Origin: UM-FILTER-40-17 sp032251335
GTDB taxonomy: Bacteria; Bacteroidota; Bacteroidia; Flavobacteriales; Flavobacteriaceae
Direction of reading: 5' to 3'
Length of the DNA: 64,000 nucleotides
Assembly: GCA_032251335.1 (NCBI GenBank)
Contig: JAVVDW010000001.1
Coordinates: forward strand, 1-64,000
Below the pieces are notes generated by a model. That model was not told the origin of the DNA. It worked only from the letters and a program-made list of their open reading frames with translations, and ran no database searches. Below are positions 53,297-62,356 of this stretch, piece by piece (the first letter of the stretch is position 1; every line of letters starts with the position of its first letter). A program made the translations under genes and the position numbers.

Positions 53297-54646
53297 ATGT
53301 CTGGACTGAAAACATTTAGCGAAATGCATTTGAGCAAAAAACAAATTCTAAAAGGCTTTTTCATAGGATTAATTACCTTTTTTTCTTACCGTTTCTTCAG
53401 GATGTTGGGCAAGGGAGAAGAAATGATTCCGGGGCCGGAAATATTCAAGGATTTACTGGTTTTCCTTTTTGCAGGTATTTTGTTTGTTTTCATTTTCGGG
53501 ATTTGGAACTTATATGTAAACAATAAAGCTAAAGATCTTCATCCGGTCGTCAAGATTGCAATGAGCAGTGTAGTTACTACTTTTTTGCTGGTGTTGATGA
53601 TGTGGTTGTTGCGATTTTTGTTGATTGTAATCATGGCCGGAGTTGATTTTGATTTGTTCATGGCCGATGAAAAATTGCAATGGTATAAAATAGGCTTCGT
53701 AGTAGCCTCCATTTTTTCGGTGAGTTTTCATCTCATTAGCCATGTTCGGCAAAAGGAGAGGCGCTTGGTAGCCGAGCAGACATTTTTGGCGGGAACGGCT
53801 TCGGCCGAGTTAAACGCCTTGAAGAGCCAACTCGACCCTCATTTTCTCTTCAACAGCCTGAACGTATTGGCCGGACTCATTGAAGAGAATCCTGAAAAAG
53901 CGCAGGATTTTACGGTTGGCTTATCTAAAGTGTACAGATATGTGTTGGAGCAGAAGGACAAAGAATGGGTGCCGGCTCAAGAGGAATTAGATTTTGCCAA
54001 AAGCTATCTTCAATTGATGCAAATGCGTTTTGAAAACAGCCTCGTGGTAGATTTGCCCGACGCTTTGTCTGACTTACATTGGAGAATGGCTCCTTTAACC
54101 CTGCAATTGCTGCTGGAGAACGCTGTAAAGCACAACGAAGCAGGCAACAGAAAACCCCTCTACATCAAGGTGTACGAAGCGGAAGGGAAATTGGTTGTTG
54201 AAAATAATTTTCAACCCCGAGAAAACCTTGGCACAAGCACCGGAAAAGGTTTGCAAAACATAAGGCAGCGCTACGGTTTATTGACCGACCAACCCGTTGA
54301 AGTGAGCCAAAACAATCAAAAGTTCAAGGTGTCAATTCCTTTATTAATCCATAAAAAATCAAATATGAAAACAACAGAGATGAATCAATCTTACCTCAAT
54401 GCCCGCAAAAGACTGGACGACCTGAAAGAGTTTTACGGCAGCCTGACGAGCTACGTCATCGTCATCCCTATTCTTATTTTTATAAACTACCGCACCTTTT
54501 GGGGCTTCCAATGGTTTTGGTTTCCCATGCTCGGTTGGGGGATTGGCTTGGCTTTTCAGGCGGCTAAAGTCTATTTTCCCAATTCAAATTGGGAAGAACG
54601 CAAGCTCAAACAGTTTATGGATGAAGAGCGCAGGAAGATGATGTGA
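53297..54646 (+). CDS. LytS-type histidine kinase fused to a 2TM domain
   Basis: A 449-residue sensor kinase. Four membrane spans (about 16-34, 52-72, 88-113, 132-150) lead to a HisKA_LytS-type domain with the phospho-accepting His182 in LDPHFLFNSLN and an ATP-binding N-box LLENAVKHNEAG (about 274-285). The catalytic part ends near 352. Residues 357-449 form a separate 2TM domain (LNARKRLDDLKEFYGSL, two spans, EERKLKQFMDEER). A methionine at 357 (54365) could be the old start of a second gene. A complete copy of the 2TM domain is the next gene. It works with the LytTR regulator at 56067. Confidence 0.92.
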   Translation: MSGLKTFSEMHLSKKQILKGFFIGLITFFSYRFFRMLGKGEEMIPGPEIFKDLLVFLFAGILFVFIFGIWNLYVNNKAKDLHPVVKIAMSSVVTTFLLVLMMWLLRFLLIVIMAGVDFDLFMADEKLQWYKIGFVVASIFSVSFHLISHVRQKERRLVAEQTFLAGTASAELNALKSQLDPHFLFNSLNVLAGLIEENPEKAQDFTVGLSKVYRYVLEQKDKEWVPAQEELDFAKSYLQLMQMRFENSLVVDLPDALSDLHWRMAPLTLQLLLENAVKHNEAGNRKPLYIKVYEAEGKLVVENNFQPRENLGTSTGKGLQNIRQRYGLLTDQPVEVSQNNQKFKVSIPLLIHKKSNMKTTEMNQSYLNARKRLDDLKEFYGSLTSYVIVIPILIFINYRTFWGFQWFWFPMLGWGIGLAFQAAKVYFPNSNWEERKLKQFMDEERRKMM

Positions 54647-54651
54647 ACAAT

Positions 54652-54750
54652 TAAGGCAAAAGGCAATAGCCAATAGCCAATAGCCAAAAGCCAGTAGGCA
54701 TTTATGTTAAACGTTATATGTTATTCGTTAACAAGGAATTAGGCAATATC
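54652..54750. repeat. Degenerate micro-repeat cluster, inverted relative to 32176-32341
   Basis: GGCAATAGCCAATAGCCAATAG-type units followed by AAACGTTATATGTTATTCG-type sequence, the reverse complement of the units at 32176-32341. It fills the 176-base gap before the 2TM gene, which has no other feature. Confidence 0.7.
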
Positions 54751-54822
54751 GATATAGTTTTAGCATTAAAACAATTAACAAGTATCTAACATCTATTATC
54801 TAACTAATAAATACGCTCAATT

Positions 54823-55146
54823 ATGGAAAATTTTGAAAAAGACGAAGCTTATTTTAGGGCGCGAAAGCGACTAAAAGACCTCAAAGGTTTTTATAGCCAT
54901 TTGACGGTGTACATAGTCATTAACGCGGCTCTCTTGCTCATGTATCACTGGAGCGATCTTCGAAGTGGCCAACTTACATTTGAATGGTGGCGGTTTTCTA
55001 CCCTGTTTTTTTGGGGCATCGGTTTGGCGGCACACGCCCTAGGCGTATTCGGCAAATATTGGTTTTTAAACAGCCAATGGGAAGCGCGCAAAATCAAACA
55101 ATTTATGGAGGAAGAAGAACAAAAAAGATCACAGTCTTATAAATAG
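54823..55146 (+). CDS. 2TM domain membrane protein
   Basis: A 107-residue protein with two spans (about 26-45 and 62-84), preceded by FRARKRLKDLKGFYSHL and followed by QWEARKIKQFMEEEE. These match the tail of the upstream kinase (54365-54646), so the two are paralogues. The family is common beside LytS/LytR genes in Bacteroidota and its function is not established. The next gene follows after 7 bases. Confidence 0.9.
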   Translation: MENFEKDEAYFRARKRLKDLKGFYSHLTVYIVINAALLLMYHWSDLRSGQLTFEWWRFSTLFFWGIGLAAHALGVFGKYWFLNSQWEARKIKQFMEEEEQKRSQSYK

Positions 55147-55153
55147 AAAGCCC

Positions 55154-55582
55154 ATGAATAAAATCATTCTTTTCTTGTTGGTATTTGTCCTTTTGCCCGG
55201 TATTTCTAAAAGGAATATCAATGCGACTTATGAAGTGAAACTAACCCTGAAAAATGTGGATACTGGCAATCCGGGCAAAGTGGTAATCGCCGTTTATGAT
55301 GAGAAAAACTTCTTGAAGAAGATGACCGTTCAAAAAATCTTAAACCCCGAAAACAACACTGTGGAAGTAAAATTAGACCTCCCATCTGGCAATTATTGTT
55401 TCTCGGTATATCAGGACATCAATCAAAACCAAAAATTGGATCGAAATTTCATAGGGATTCCCAAAGAACCCATAGCTTTTAGCAATGATTACAAACCTTT
55501 TGGGCCGCCCAAATTTAAAGGTTGCGCAGTGCGCGTTGAAAAAAATATATCGCTGAGTCTGAAAATGGAAAAAGTTTTTTAA
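55154..55582 (+). CDS. DUF2141 domain secreted protein
   Basis: A 142-residue protein of the DUF2141 family. The N-terminus (MNKIILFLLVFVLLPG) is a signal sequence. The core has the family pattern SGNYCFSVYQDINQNQKLDRN and a later FGPPKF. Function is unknown. It is two bases before the next gene. Confidence 0.88.
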   Translation: MNKIILFLLVFVLLPGISKRNINATYEVKLTLKNVDTGNPGKVVIAVYDEKNFLKKMTVQKILNPENNTVEVKLDLPSGNYCFSVYQDINQNQKLDRNFIGIPKEPIAFSNDYKPFGPPKFKGCAVRVEKNISLSLKMEKVF

Positions 55583-55584
55583 TC

Positions 55585-56070
55585 ATGCAAAACCTGATCA
55601 GCAGCCCTACGGGTCTTGTACACCTCATTTTTGCCCTACTCGCTTTGGTGTTTGGCACCGCTGTTCTGTTCATGAAAAAAGGAACCCCCGTACACAAAAA
55701 AGCCGGTTATCTCTATTTAATTTCAATGTTGGTGATGAACGCAACAGCCTTTGGAATCTATCGCTTGTTTGGCGGGTTTGGAATTTTTCATTACGCAGCC
55801 TTACTCAGCTTGTTTAGCCTTATCGGCGGGATTTATCCTGCCTATAGGCGCCGCAGTGGATGGCATTTGCAACATTTAGAAGTCATGCTTTGGAGCGTGG
55901 TGGGGCTTTACGCTGCTTTTGCGGCAGAGATAAGCGTGCGGTTTTTCTCTACGACCTATTTTTTTTAGGCTGTAGGATTATCGGGCGGAATGATAAGTAC
56001 CTTGGGATATTATTATATTCGCACCCAAAAGCGTAAGTATAAACTCCAAAAAACGCCAAACAACTTTTGA
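55585..56070 (+). pseudogene. DUF2306-like membrane protein, interrupted by in-frame TAG
   Basis: The frame opens at 55585 and stops at TAG 55966-55968 after 127 codons, but continues open for 33 more codons to a TGA at 56068-56070. The first part has three to four hydrophobic spans. The continuation (AVGLSGGMISTLGYYYIR) reads as a natural final span with a basic tail, and its TGA overlaps the response-regulator TTG start (TTGA) as expected for a coupled operon. The codon is probably a former TGG (Trp) read as ...FFWAVGL. A sequencing error or readthrough is possible. Function unknown. Confidence 0.7.
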
Positions 56071-56825
56071 CACGCGTAGTCATCATAGAAGACGAAAAAC
56101 CGGCAGCCCGTCGTTTACAACGTTTGGTTGAAAAAAGGGGCTGGAAGGTAGAGACCCTCATACACAGTGTTGCAGAGGGGGTGGAATGGTTTGCCAATCA
56201 TGCGGCACCCGATCTTTTACTTGTTGATATACAATTGTCCGATGGGCTTTCGTTTGATATTTTTGACAGGGTAAAGCTCAGTTGTGCGCTTATCTTTACT
56301 ACGGCCTATGACGAATATGCCTTGCGGGCTTTTAAGCTCAACAGTATTCACTATTTACTCAAACCCATCAGCGAGCCGGACTTGGACACCGCGCTCGAAA
56401 AATTTCAAAAACACTTCAGACCTGAATTGCATACCCATATAGATTTTGAGTGGATTAAGTCCTTGGTTCTAAAGCAAAGCGAACAAGCTTTTAAAGACAG
56501 ACTCACCGTAAAAGTTGGCCAGCAACTAAAACTCATTGGCATGGAAGAGGTTGTTTGCATTTACAGCAGCGAAAAGGCAACTTTTGTCAGAACAAAGCAA
56601 GGTAGAGATTACCTGCTCGATGATACGATGGATGTTTGGGAAAGCAGGTTGAAACCGCAATCCTTTTTTAGAGTCAACCGTCAGTTTATTATAGCTGCGG
56701 CTTTCATCGACAAAATAGTAAACTACAGCAATACGCGCCTAAAGGTTTGGATGCTGCACGCATCTGATTTTGATATTGTAGTCAGCCGAAATAGAATCAA
56801 AGATTTCAGAACTTGGGTTGGCTAG
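56067..56825 (+). CDS. LytTR-family response regulator
   Basis: A 252-residue regulator. The receiver domain (1-115) has Asp54 in LLLVDIQLSDG, acidic residues Glu8-Asp9-Glu10, and TTAYDEYALRAF with the switch threonine. The LytTR DNA-binding domain covers about 150-250 (RVNRQFIIAA is its hallmark). The start is TTG overlapping the TGA that ends the interrupted upstream frame. It is the partner of the LytS-type kinase at 53297 in the same operon. A short hairpin (56824-56849) follows without a T-run. Confidence 0.92.
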   Translation: MTRVVIIEDEKPAARRLQRLVEKRGWKVETLIHSVAEGVEWFANHAAPDLLLVDIQLSDGLSFDIFDRVKLSCALIFTTAYDEYALRAFKLNSIHYLLKPISEPDLDTALEKFQKHFRPELHTHIDFEWIKSLVLKQSEQAFKDRLTVKVGQQLKLIGMEEVVCIYSSEKATFVRTKQGRDYLLDDTMDVWESRLKPQSFFRVNRQFIIAAAFIDKIVNYSNTRLKVWMLHASDFDIVVSRNRIKDFRTWVG

Positions 56826-56960
56826 ACAACCTCGCTTTTAAAGTTGTCTGTCGGATAATTTCTGTCGTTGGTAGATTTTTATTTTTTTGATATATTTCAC
56901 AAATTACTTTTGATAGTGTTATATATTTATTAATTAATGACCCTTGGTAAACCTTTTGAT

Positions 56961-56990
56961 TTTGTTTCATATATAGTTTAGTTAAATTTG
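56961..56990 (+). promoter_or_regulatory. Promoter of nagB
   Basis: TTTG (56961-56964), 18 bases, then TAAATTTG (56983-56990): both Bacteroidota boxes match exactly. The transcript would start near 56996, directly at a GC-rich hairpin. Confidence 0.6.
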
Positions 56991-56991
56991 T

Positions 56992-57020
56992 AAACGGGGT
57001 TTTGATTACCCCGTTTTTTT
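56992..57020 (+). terminator. Terminator-like hairpin before nagB
   Basis: AAACGGGGT (56992-57000) pairs with ACCCCGTTT (57008-57016), loop 7 bases, T-run to 57020. It could end the upstream LytR operon, but it lies at the predicted 5' end of nagB mRNA and could also be a leader structure. Confidence 0.75.
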
Positions 57021-57039
57021 AATTCAAAAATACTGTTCT

Positions 57040-58971
57040 ATGTCAGTTCAATCGCTCAACTATCCATCCATCGCCTATCGGGAAGCCGGAAAATTCGAAG
57101 AATACCGTTTCGAAAAGATTCACAATGCTATTTTTGAATCGTCAGAAGAGGCCTCTGTTATAGTAGCTCAAGAAATTGCAGAACTCATCAGATCTAAGCA
57201 GGCCAAAAACAAAGCTTGTGTGTTGGGATTGGCCACAGGTTCGTCGCCCATTCGCGTTTATGAAGAACTGGTTCGCATGCACAAAGAAGAAGGGTTGAGT
57301 TTTCACAATGTGATTACATTCAATTTAGATGAGTATTATCCTATGAAAAAAGATGACCAGCAGAGTTATCATTTTTTTATGCATTACCATCTTTTTAACC
57401 ATATAGATATCAATCCCCAAAACGTCCATATTCCGGATGGCACCATTCCTCAGGAAGAGTTGTATCAATATTGTATTGACTACGAAATGCGCATCAAAGA
57501 AGTAGGCGGCTTGGATTTTCAACTTTTAGGAATTGGTCGTACGGGACATATCGGCTTTAACGAACCGGGTTCGCACTACAATTCCAGCACGCGTTCCATC
57601 ACGTTGGACCATATCACAAGAATTGATGCTTCTCCTTCCTTTTTAGGCATCAACAACGTGCCGCGAAAAGCCATCACCATGGGTATCGGTTCTATCAAAA
57701 AAGCCAAGCGAATTGTCTTGTTGGCTTGGGGTTCCAACAAGGCCCACGTCATCAAAAATACCATAGAAGGCAACATCACTTCGGAAGTTCCGGCCACCTA
57801 TTTGCAGCAACACGACAATACCACTTTTGTGTTGGACACAGGTGCTGCTGCAGAATTGACCCGTATCAAAACACCTTGGTTGGTGACTTCTTGCGTGTGG
57901 ACAGAAAACCTTAAACGCAAAGCCATAGTGTGGCTTTGTGAAAAAGTAAATAAACCCGTACTCAAACTTACAGACAAAGACTACAACAACCACGGGATGT
58001 CCGGTTTGTTGGCAGAACAAGGCCCCGCATACGACTTGAATATTTCTATGTTCAACACACTACAACACACCATCACAGGTTGGCCGGGCGGGAAACCCAA
58101 TGCAGATGATTTCAACAGACCCGAACGCGCCTTACCCGTTAGCAAACGCGTCATTATTTTTAGCCCGCATCCGGATGACGATGTCATTTCTATGGGCGGC
58201 ACCTTTGACAGGCTTGTAGAACAGGGACATGAAGTACATGTGGCCTATCAAACTTCCGGAAATATTGCGGTTTCGGATGAAGAAGCCTTGAAGTACGCAG
58301 AATTTTCCTTCGAGATGACCGGCCAAAAAGATGCCAGACTCAAAACCATCATTGAGGCACTTACGCACAAATATACCAGTAAAGATTTGGATATTGAGAT
58401 TCGAAAAATAAAAGGCCTTATCCGAAGGAAAGAATCTTTGGGTGCAACCCGCTATATTGGACTACCCGACCATCAAGTTCATTTTTTAGACTTGCCTTTT
58501 TACGAGACGGGTACCATCAAAAAGAACAAACTGTCAGACAAAGATTTATCGATTATGAAAGACTTTGTTTTAAAGGTAAAACCCCACCAAATTTTTGCTG
58601 CCGGCGACCTGGCCGACCCGCATGGCACACACAAAATATGTTTGGACGCGGTTCTGGAAACGATAAACTCCTTAAAAGGGGAGTCGTTTATGAAAGACTG
58701 TTGGCTCTGGCTTTACAGAGGCGCATGGCACGAGTGGGATACCTATGAAATAGAAATGGCCGTTCCGATGAGTCCGGATCAAGTGTTGAAAAAACGACGG
58801 GCTATTTTCTACCACCAATCGCAAAAAGACGGTGTGATGTTTCAGGGCGATGATGAACGTGAGTTTTGGGTACGTGTAGAAGACCGCACACAGGACACGG
58901 CCAAAAAATACAACGATTTGGGACTGGCCGAATATGCCGCTATGGAAGCCTTTAAGCGCTACCATTTTTAG
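57040..58971 (+). CDS. nagB: Glucosamine-6-phosphate deaminase fused to PIG-L deacetylase-like domain
   Basis: A 643-residue protein. Residues about 20-300 are NagB, with Asp97 in NLDEYYPM and GHIGFNEPGS (169-178), converting glucosamine 6-phosphate to fructose 6-phosphate and ammonia. Residues about 367-620 are a PIG-L/LmbE-like domain with HPDDD (377-381) and a later DPHGTH, which in relatives bind zinc and remove N-acetyl groups. Usual NagB is about 260 residues. The two halves could deacetylate and then deaminate an amino sugar, though the PIG-L substrate is unknown. Confidence 0.94.
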   Translation: MSVQSLNYPSIAYREAGKFEEYRFEKIHNAIFESSEEASVIVAQEIAELIRSKQAKNKACVLGLATGSSPIRVYEELVRMHKEEGLSFHNVITFNLDEYYPMKKDDQQSYHFFMHYHLFNHIDINPQNVHIPDGTIPQEELYQYCIDYEMRIKEVGGLDFQLLGIGRTGHIGFNEPGSHYNSSTRSITLDHITRIDASPSFLGINNVPRKAITMGIGSIKKAKRIVLLAWGSNKAHVIKNTIEGNITSEVPATYLQQHDNTTFVLDTGAAAELTRIKTPWLVTSCVWTENLKRKAIVWLCEKVNKPVLKLTDKDYNNHGMSGLLAEQGPAYDLNISMFNTLQHTITGWPGGKPNADDFNRPERALPVSKRVIIFSPHPDDDVISMGGTFDRLVEQGHEVHVAYQTSGNIAVSDEEALKYAEFSFEMTGQKDARLKTIIEALTHKYTSKDLDIEIRKIKGLIRRKESLGATRYIGLPDHQVHFLDLPFYETGTIKKNKLSDKDLSIMKDFVLKVKPHQIFAAGDLADPHGTHKICLDAVLETINSLKGESFMKDCWLWLYRGAWHEWDTYEIEMAVPMSPDQVLKKRRAIFYHQSQKDGVMFQGDDEREFWVRVEDRTQDTAKKYNDLGLAEYAAMEAFKRYHF

Positions 58972-58997
58972 AGGAGATAAAACCCTGAAAAAGTGTT

Positions 58998-60416
58998 TTA
59001 GTTTCTGTAATCTAAAGGCGGTTCACGGTCTCCAATCAGTGCTTCATAAGCGGCATTGTTGCCTCTTCTGGTGGCCAACTCTTCCTTAGCTTTTTTGATG
59101 ATATCCGGATTTTTATAAAGTTCGGCTGCTGTTAGGGCAATTGCTTTGGCCGCATTGAGCATTCCTTTTTGTCCGATAGAAGTTCCGCCGGCTGCCACGG
59201 CCTGCCAGGTGTGTGCAGAAGTGCCCGGCACCCAAGTGGCCGTTCCCAAGCCGGCTGTGGGCACTTGCCAGCTTACATCGCCTACATCTGTAGACCCTCC
59301 TGTTCCTTTTTCCTGCACAACAAAAGGACTAATTTTGGACGCATCATCAATATTGGTTTCAATATTGAAACTGGCGGCAATTTTTCGGGCAAATTCCCTT
59401 TCCACATCTGTATATTGGATGCCGCCCACTTTCTGTAAATTGTCAAACATCACACGCGACAAGGTTTCGTTAGGCAACAAGTTATACAAGCCGTGAATCA
59501 CTTCGTATTTCATCTCTGTCCCGGTACCTAGCGCAGCGGCTTCGGCAGCTTTCACAATGCGTTCGAAAATACTTTTTACATTCGCCACATCCGGATTTCG
59601 GACGTAATAAAATACTTCGGCAAAAGCGGGTACCACATTGGGTGCTTCACCGCCACTGGTAATGACGTAGTGAATACGCGTTTCTTGCGGTACGTGTTCG
59701 CGAAGCAAGTTGGTCATATAGTTCATTGCTTCTACGGCGTCCAGAGCCGAACGACCTCTTTCGGGAGCGCCTGCTGCATGTGATGCCACACCATAAAACC
59801 TAAATTTAGCCGATTTGTTGGCGAGTGAAGAAGAGGCATTTGCTTCGTTTTGGTCGTTGGGATGCCAGTGTAATACCGTATCTACATCCTCAAATAGGCC
59901 GGCCCGCACCATATAAACTTTACCCGCACCGCCTTCTTCGGCAGGGGTTCCATACACACGAATGGTGCCTGGCGTCTTGGTTTTTTGCAACCAATTTTTA
60001 ATGCTGATACCGGCAGCTACAGAGGCTGTACCAAAAAGGTGATGCCCACAGGCATGTCCGGCACCGCCTTCTGTCACAGGTGCTTTGTAGGCAACAGCTT
60101 GTTGCGATGTGCCAGGCAAGGCATCAAACTCGGCTAAAACGGCAATGACCGGTGCGCCGGAACCAAACTCAGCTACAAAAGCGGTCGGAATACCGGCCAC
60201 GCCTGTTTTGATGGAAAATCCGGCGTCTTTAAGGGTCTTTTGCAATAATGCGCTGCTCGCAGTTTCTTGATATCCCAATTCAGGATTGGCCCAAATCTGT
60301 TGCGCTATGCTTTTGTAAAGTTCAGCATTTTGGTCAATTTCTTGCGTCATTTGCTTGTCTTGTGCAAAGCTGAAATAGGTGGCAAATAATAAAAAAAATA
60401 TGGAAAAGGATCTCAT
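58998..60416 (-). CDS. Exported M20-family amidohydrolase (AbgB-like)
   Basis: A 472-residue peptidase of the M20D subgroup, similar to p-aminobenzoyl-glutamate utilisation subunit B. A signal peptide (1-19, ending FAQD) predicts export, unusual for the cytoplasmic relatives. Metal site motifs are GHACGHHLFG (about 120-129) and AEEGGAG (159-165), with further ligands in HWHPNDQNEA. It would hydrolyse an amide or acylated amino acid outside the cytoplasm. It faces nagB at its tail and is alone on its strand. Confidence 0.88.
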   Translation of the reverse strand: MRSFSIFFLLFATYFSFAQDKQMTQEIDQNAELYKSIAQQIWANPELGYQETASSALLQKTLKDAGFSIKTGVAGIPTAFVAEFGSGAPVIAVLAEFDALPGTSQQAVAYKAPVTEGGAGHACGHHLFGTASVAAGISIKNWLQKTKTPGTIRVYGTPAEEGGAGKVYMVRAGLFEDVDTVLHWHPNDQNEANASSSLANKSAKFRFYGVASHAAGAPERGRSALDAVEAMNYMTNLLREHVPQETRIHYVITSGGEAPNVVPAFAEVFYYVRNPDVANVKSIFERIVKAAEAAALGTGTEMKYEVIHGLYNLLPNETLSRVMFDNLQKVGGIQYTDVEREFARKIAASFNIETNIDDASKISPFVVQEKGTGGSTDVGDVSWQVPTAGLGTATWVPGTSAHTWQAVAAGGTSIGQKGMLNAAKAIALTAAELYKNPDIIKKAKEELATRRGNNAAYEALIGDREPPLDYRN

Positions 60417-60604
60417 AATAGATAGGTTTCAGGGTTTATTTTTGTAAATATATAAAACATCTTAGAATATGTAATTTTCAATCGTAGATTTCGTTGTTTA
60501 TGGTAAATACTGTATTTTCGGGACGATATAAATGGGACTCCACTAAATTCAAACTTTTAAGGAATCTCTTTTTATTGAGACTGAATGATAAAATAAGACG
60601 TTGT

Positions 60605-62320
60605 ATGAGTTTCCTGAAAATTTCATTCGCCATTTGCGCAATTCATATTTTTTGCCTGCCAAGCGTTTGGGGTCAAAAAATTTACCCCACAGACTATTTT
60701 CGATCACCGCTCAACATTCCGCTTTCCATCTCGGGAAGTTTTGGCGAATTGCGATCCAATCATTTTCATTCTGGTTTAGACATCAAAACCCAAGGGCAAA
60801 CCGGACTTCCGGTCTATGCCGTGGCTGACGGTTTTGTGGCGCGCATCAAAGTAGAGGTTTTTGGTTATGGGAAGGCTTTATACGTAAGTCATCCCAACGG
60901 ATACACTTCTGTATATGCACATCTCAACAGCTATGCGCCTGCCATAGAAGCCTATGTAAAAAAGAACCAGTACGACAAGCAATCCTATGGGGTTGAACTC
61001 TTTCCGGATGCTGATTTTTTGCCGGTAAAAAAAGGAGATGTTATTGCGTATAGCGGTAATACAGGCGGTTCGGGTGGTCCGCATTTACACTTCGAAATTC
61101 GATCTACGGGTTCTGAAAAGCCCATCAACCCTGTGTTTTTTGGCTTGGATATTGCAGATACCAAACCCCCTATTATTGATGGTGTTTATCTTTATCCGGC
61201 CACAACAGACAGTCGTGTAAGTGGAAGCCACAAAAAACGTCAGCTAGTGTTTCAAACCCAACGGCAGGGATTTGTCCGCACCGAACCGGTCAGCGCTTCC
61301 GGTTCTGTATATGTGGGTTTTTCCGCTTATGACCGCTTCGATTTGTCTTATAACAAAAACGGGATCTATCAAGTACATTCCTATGTGAATGGACTGAAAA
61401 ATTTTGGTTATCGGTTAGAAACATTTTCTTTTGGCGAAACCAGATATCTGAATGCATTGATTGATTATGCCGAATACAGAAATTCATATAAACGCATTCA
61501 AAAATTATACAAATCGCCCTTCAATTTTTTGACGATTTACGAAGATGAAAACCAAAACGGTATCATTAAGGTAAAAGACAGTCTCGATTATTTGGTGCGG
61601 CTTGTCATCTCAGATTCTAAACTAAACGAAACCATAGTCGAAATTCCGATAAAAGGAAAAGAAAAGTTAAATGATACTCTTCAAGAAGCTCCTAATCCTG
61701 AATTTTTAGTTCAACCCAACAAAACTTTCGATTTTTCGCAAGTCGGTGTATCTGTCCATTTTGATAAATGGACTTTTTACGAGCCTTTTCAATTCCATTT
61801 CGAACGCATGGATAGTTTGACTGTAAATATCCACAACGAATCAGTCCCGGTTCACAAAAACTTCGATCTGAGTTTTGACCTGCAAGGCTATTCGCCAGAA
61901 ATGCTTCAAAAAATGTACATAGCAGAGATAGACGACGGAAAATCGTTTTTTAACCGCACGACGGTTTCCGACGGAAAATTATCAACCCGTGTCCGCTATC
62001 TTGGTACCTATAAGGTACTGACAGACAACAAACCGCCTAAAGTATATCCCATCAATTTTAAAAAAGGGCAGTGGCTTTCAAATTTCAGATACCTGAAAGT
62101 ACATATTTCTGACGAAGATTCGGGCATAGATACGTATCGCACTACCATTGATGATCAGTGGGTTTTGTTTGAATATGAGTATAAAAACAATACGCTAACT
62201 TTTGACTTCTCCGATATAGAATTGCCACAAACCGAACACGGCAAACACATTTTAAGCGTGGAAGTAAAGGATAATATCGGAAATACTACTATTTTTGAAT
62301 CCGAGTTTTTTAGAAAATAA
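60605..62320 (+). CDS. Secreted M23 (LytM-type) peptidase
   Basis: A 571-residue exported protein. ATG 60605 is chosen because it starts a signal peptide (MSFLKISFAICAIHIFCL); an upstream TTG at 60494 would add a positively charged non-signal stretch. The M23 domain lies at about 36-175: His55 and Asp59 in HSGLD, His106 in YAHL, and HLH at 160-162 form the zinc site. The following 400 residues are beta-rich and resemble Bacteroidota M23 tails. It probably cuts peptidoglycan cross-links or protein. It ends inside an inverted repeat with the start of the next gene. Confidence 0.92.
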   Translation: MSFLKISFAICAIHIFCLPSVWGQKIYPTDYFRSPLNIPLSISGSFGELRSNHFHSGLDIKTQGQTGLPVYAVADGFVARIKVEVFGYGKALYVSHPNGYTSVYAHLNSYAPAIEAYVKKNQYDKQSYGVELFPDADFLPVKKGDVIAYSGNTGGSGGPHLHFEIRSTGSEKPINPVFFGLDIADTKPPIIDGVYLYPATTDSRVSGSHKKRQLVFQTQRQGFVRTEPVSASGSVYVGFSAYDRFDLSYNKNGIYQVHSYVNGLKNFGYRLETFSFGETRYLNALIDYAEYRNSYKRIQKLYKSPFNFLTIYEDENQNGIIKVKDSLDYLVRLVISDSKLNETIVEIPIKGKEKLNDTLQEAPNPEFLVQPNKTFDFSQVGVSVHFDKWTFYEPFQFHFERMDSLTVNIHNESVPVHKNFDLSFDLQGYSPEMLQKMYIAEIDDGKSFFNRTTVSDGKLSTRVRYLGTYKVLTDNKPPKVYPINFKKGQWLSNFRYLKVHISDEDSGIDTYRTTIDDQWVLFEYEYKNNTLTFDFSDIELPQTEHGKHILSVEVKDNIGNTTIFESEFFRK

Positions 62321-62343
62321 TTTTTTAGAACTCGGATTCAAAA
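62293..62343. repeat. Perfect 15-base inverted repeat across the M23 gene end
   Basis: TTTTGAATCCGAGTT (62293-62307) and AACTCGGATTCAAAA (62329-62343) flank a 21-base AT-rich spacer; the first arm codes for FESEF at the end of the peptidase and the stop codon lies in the spacer. No T-run follows. Confidence 0.85.
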
Positions 62344-62356
62344 CATTTCAAACTAA

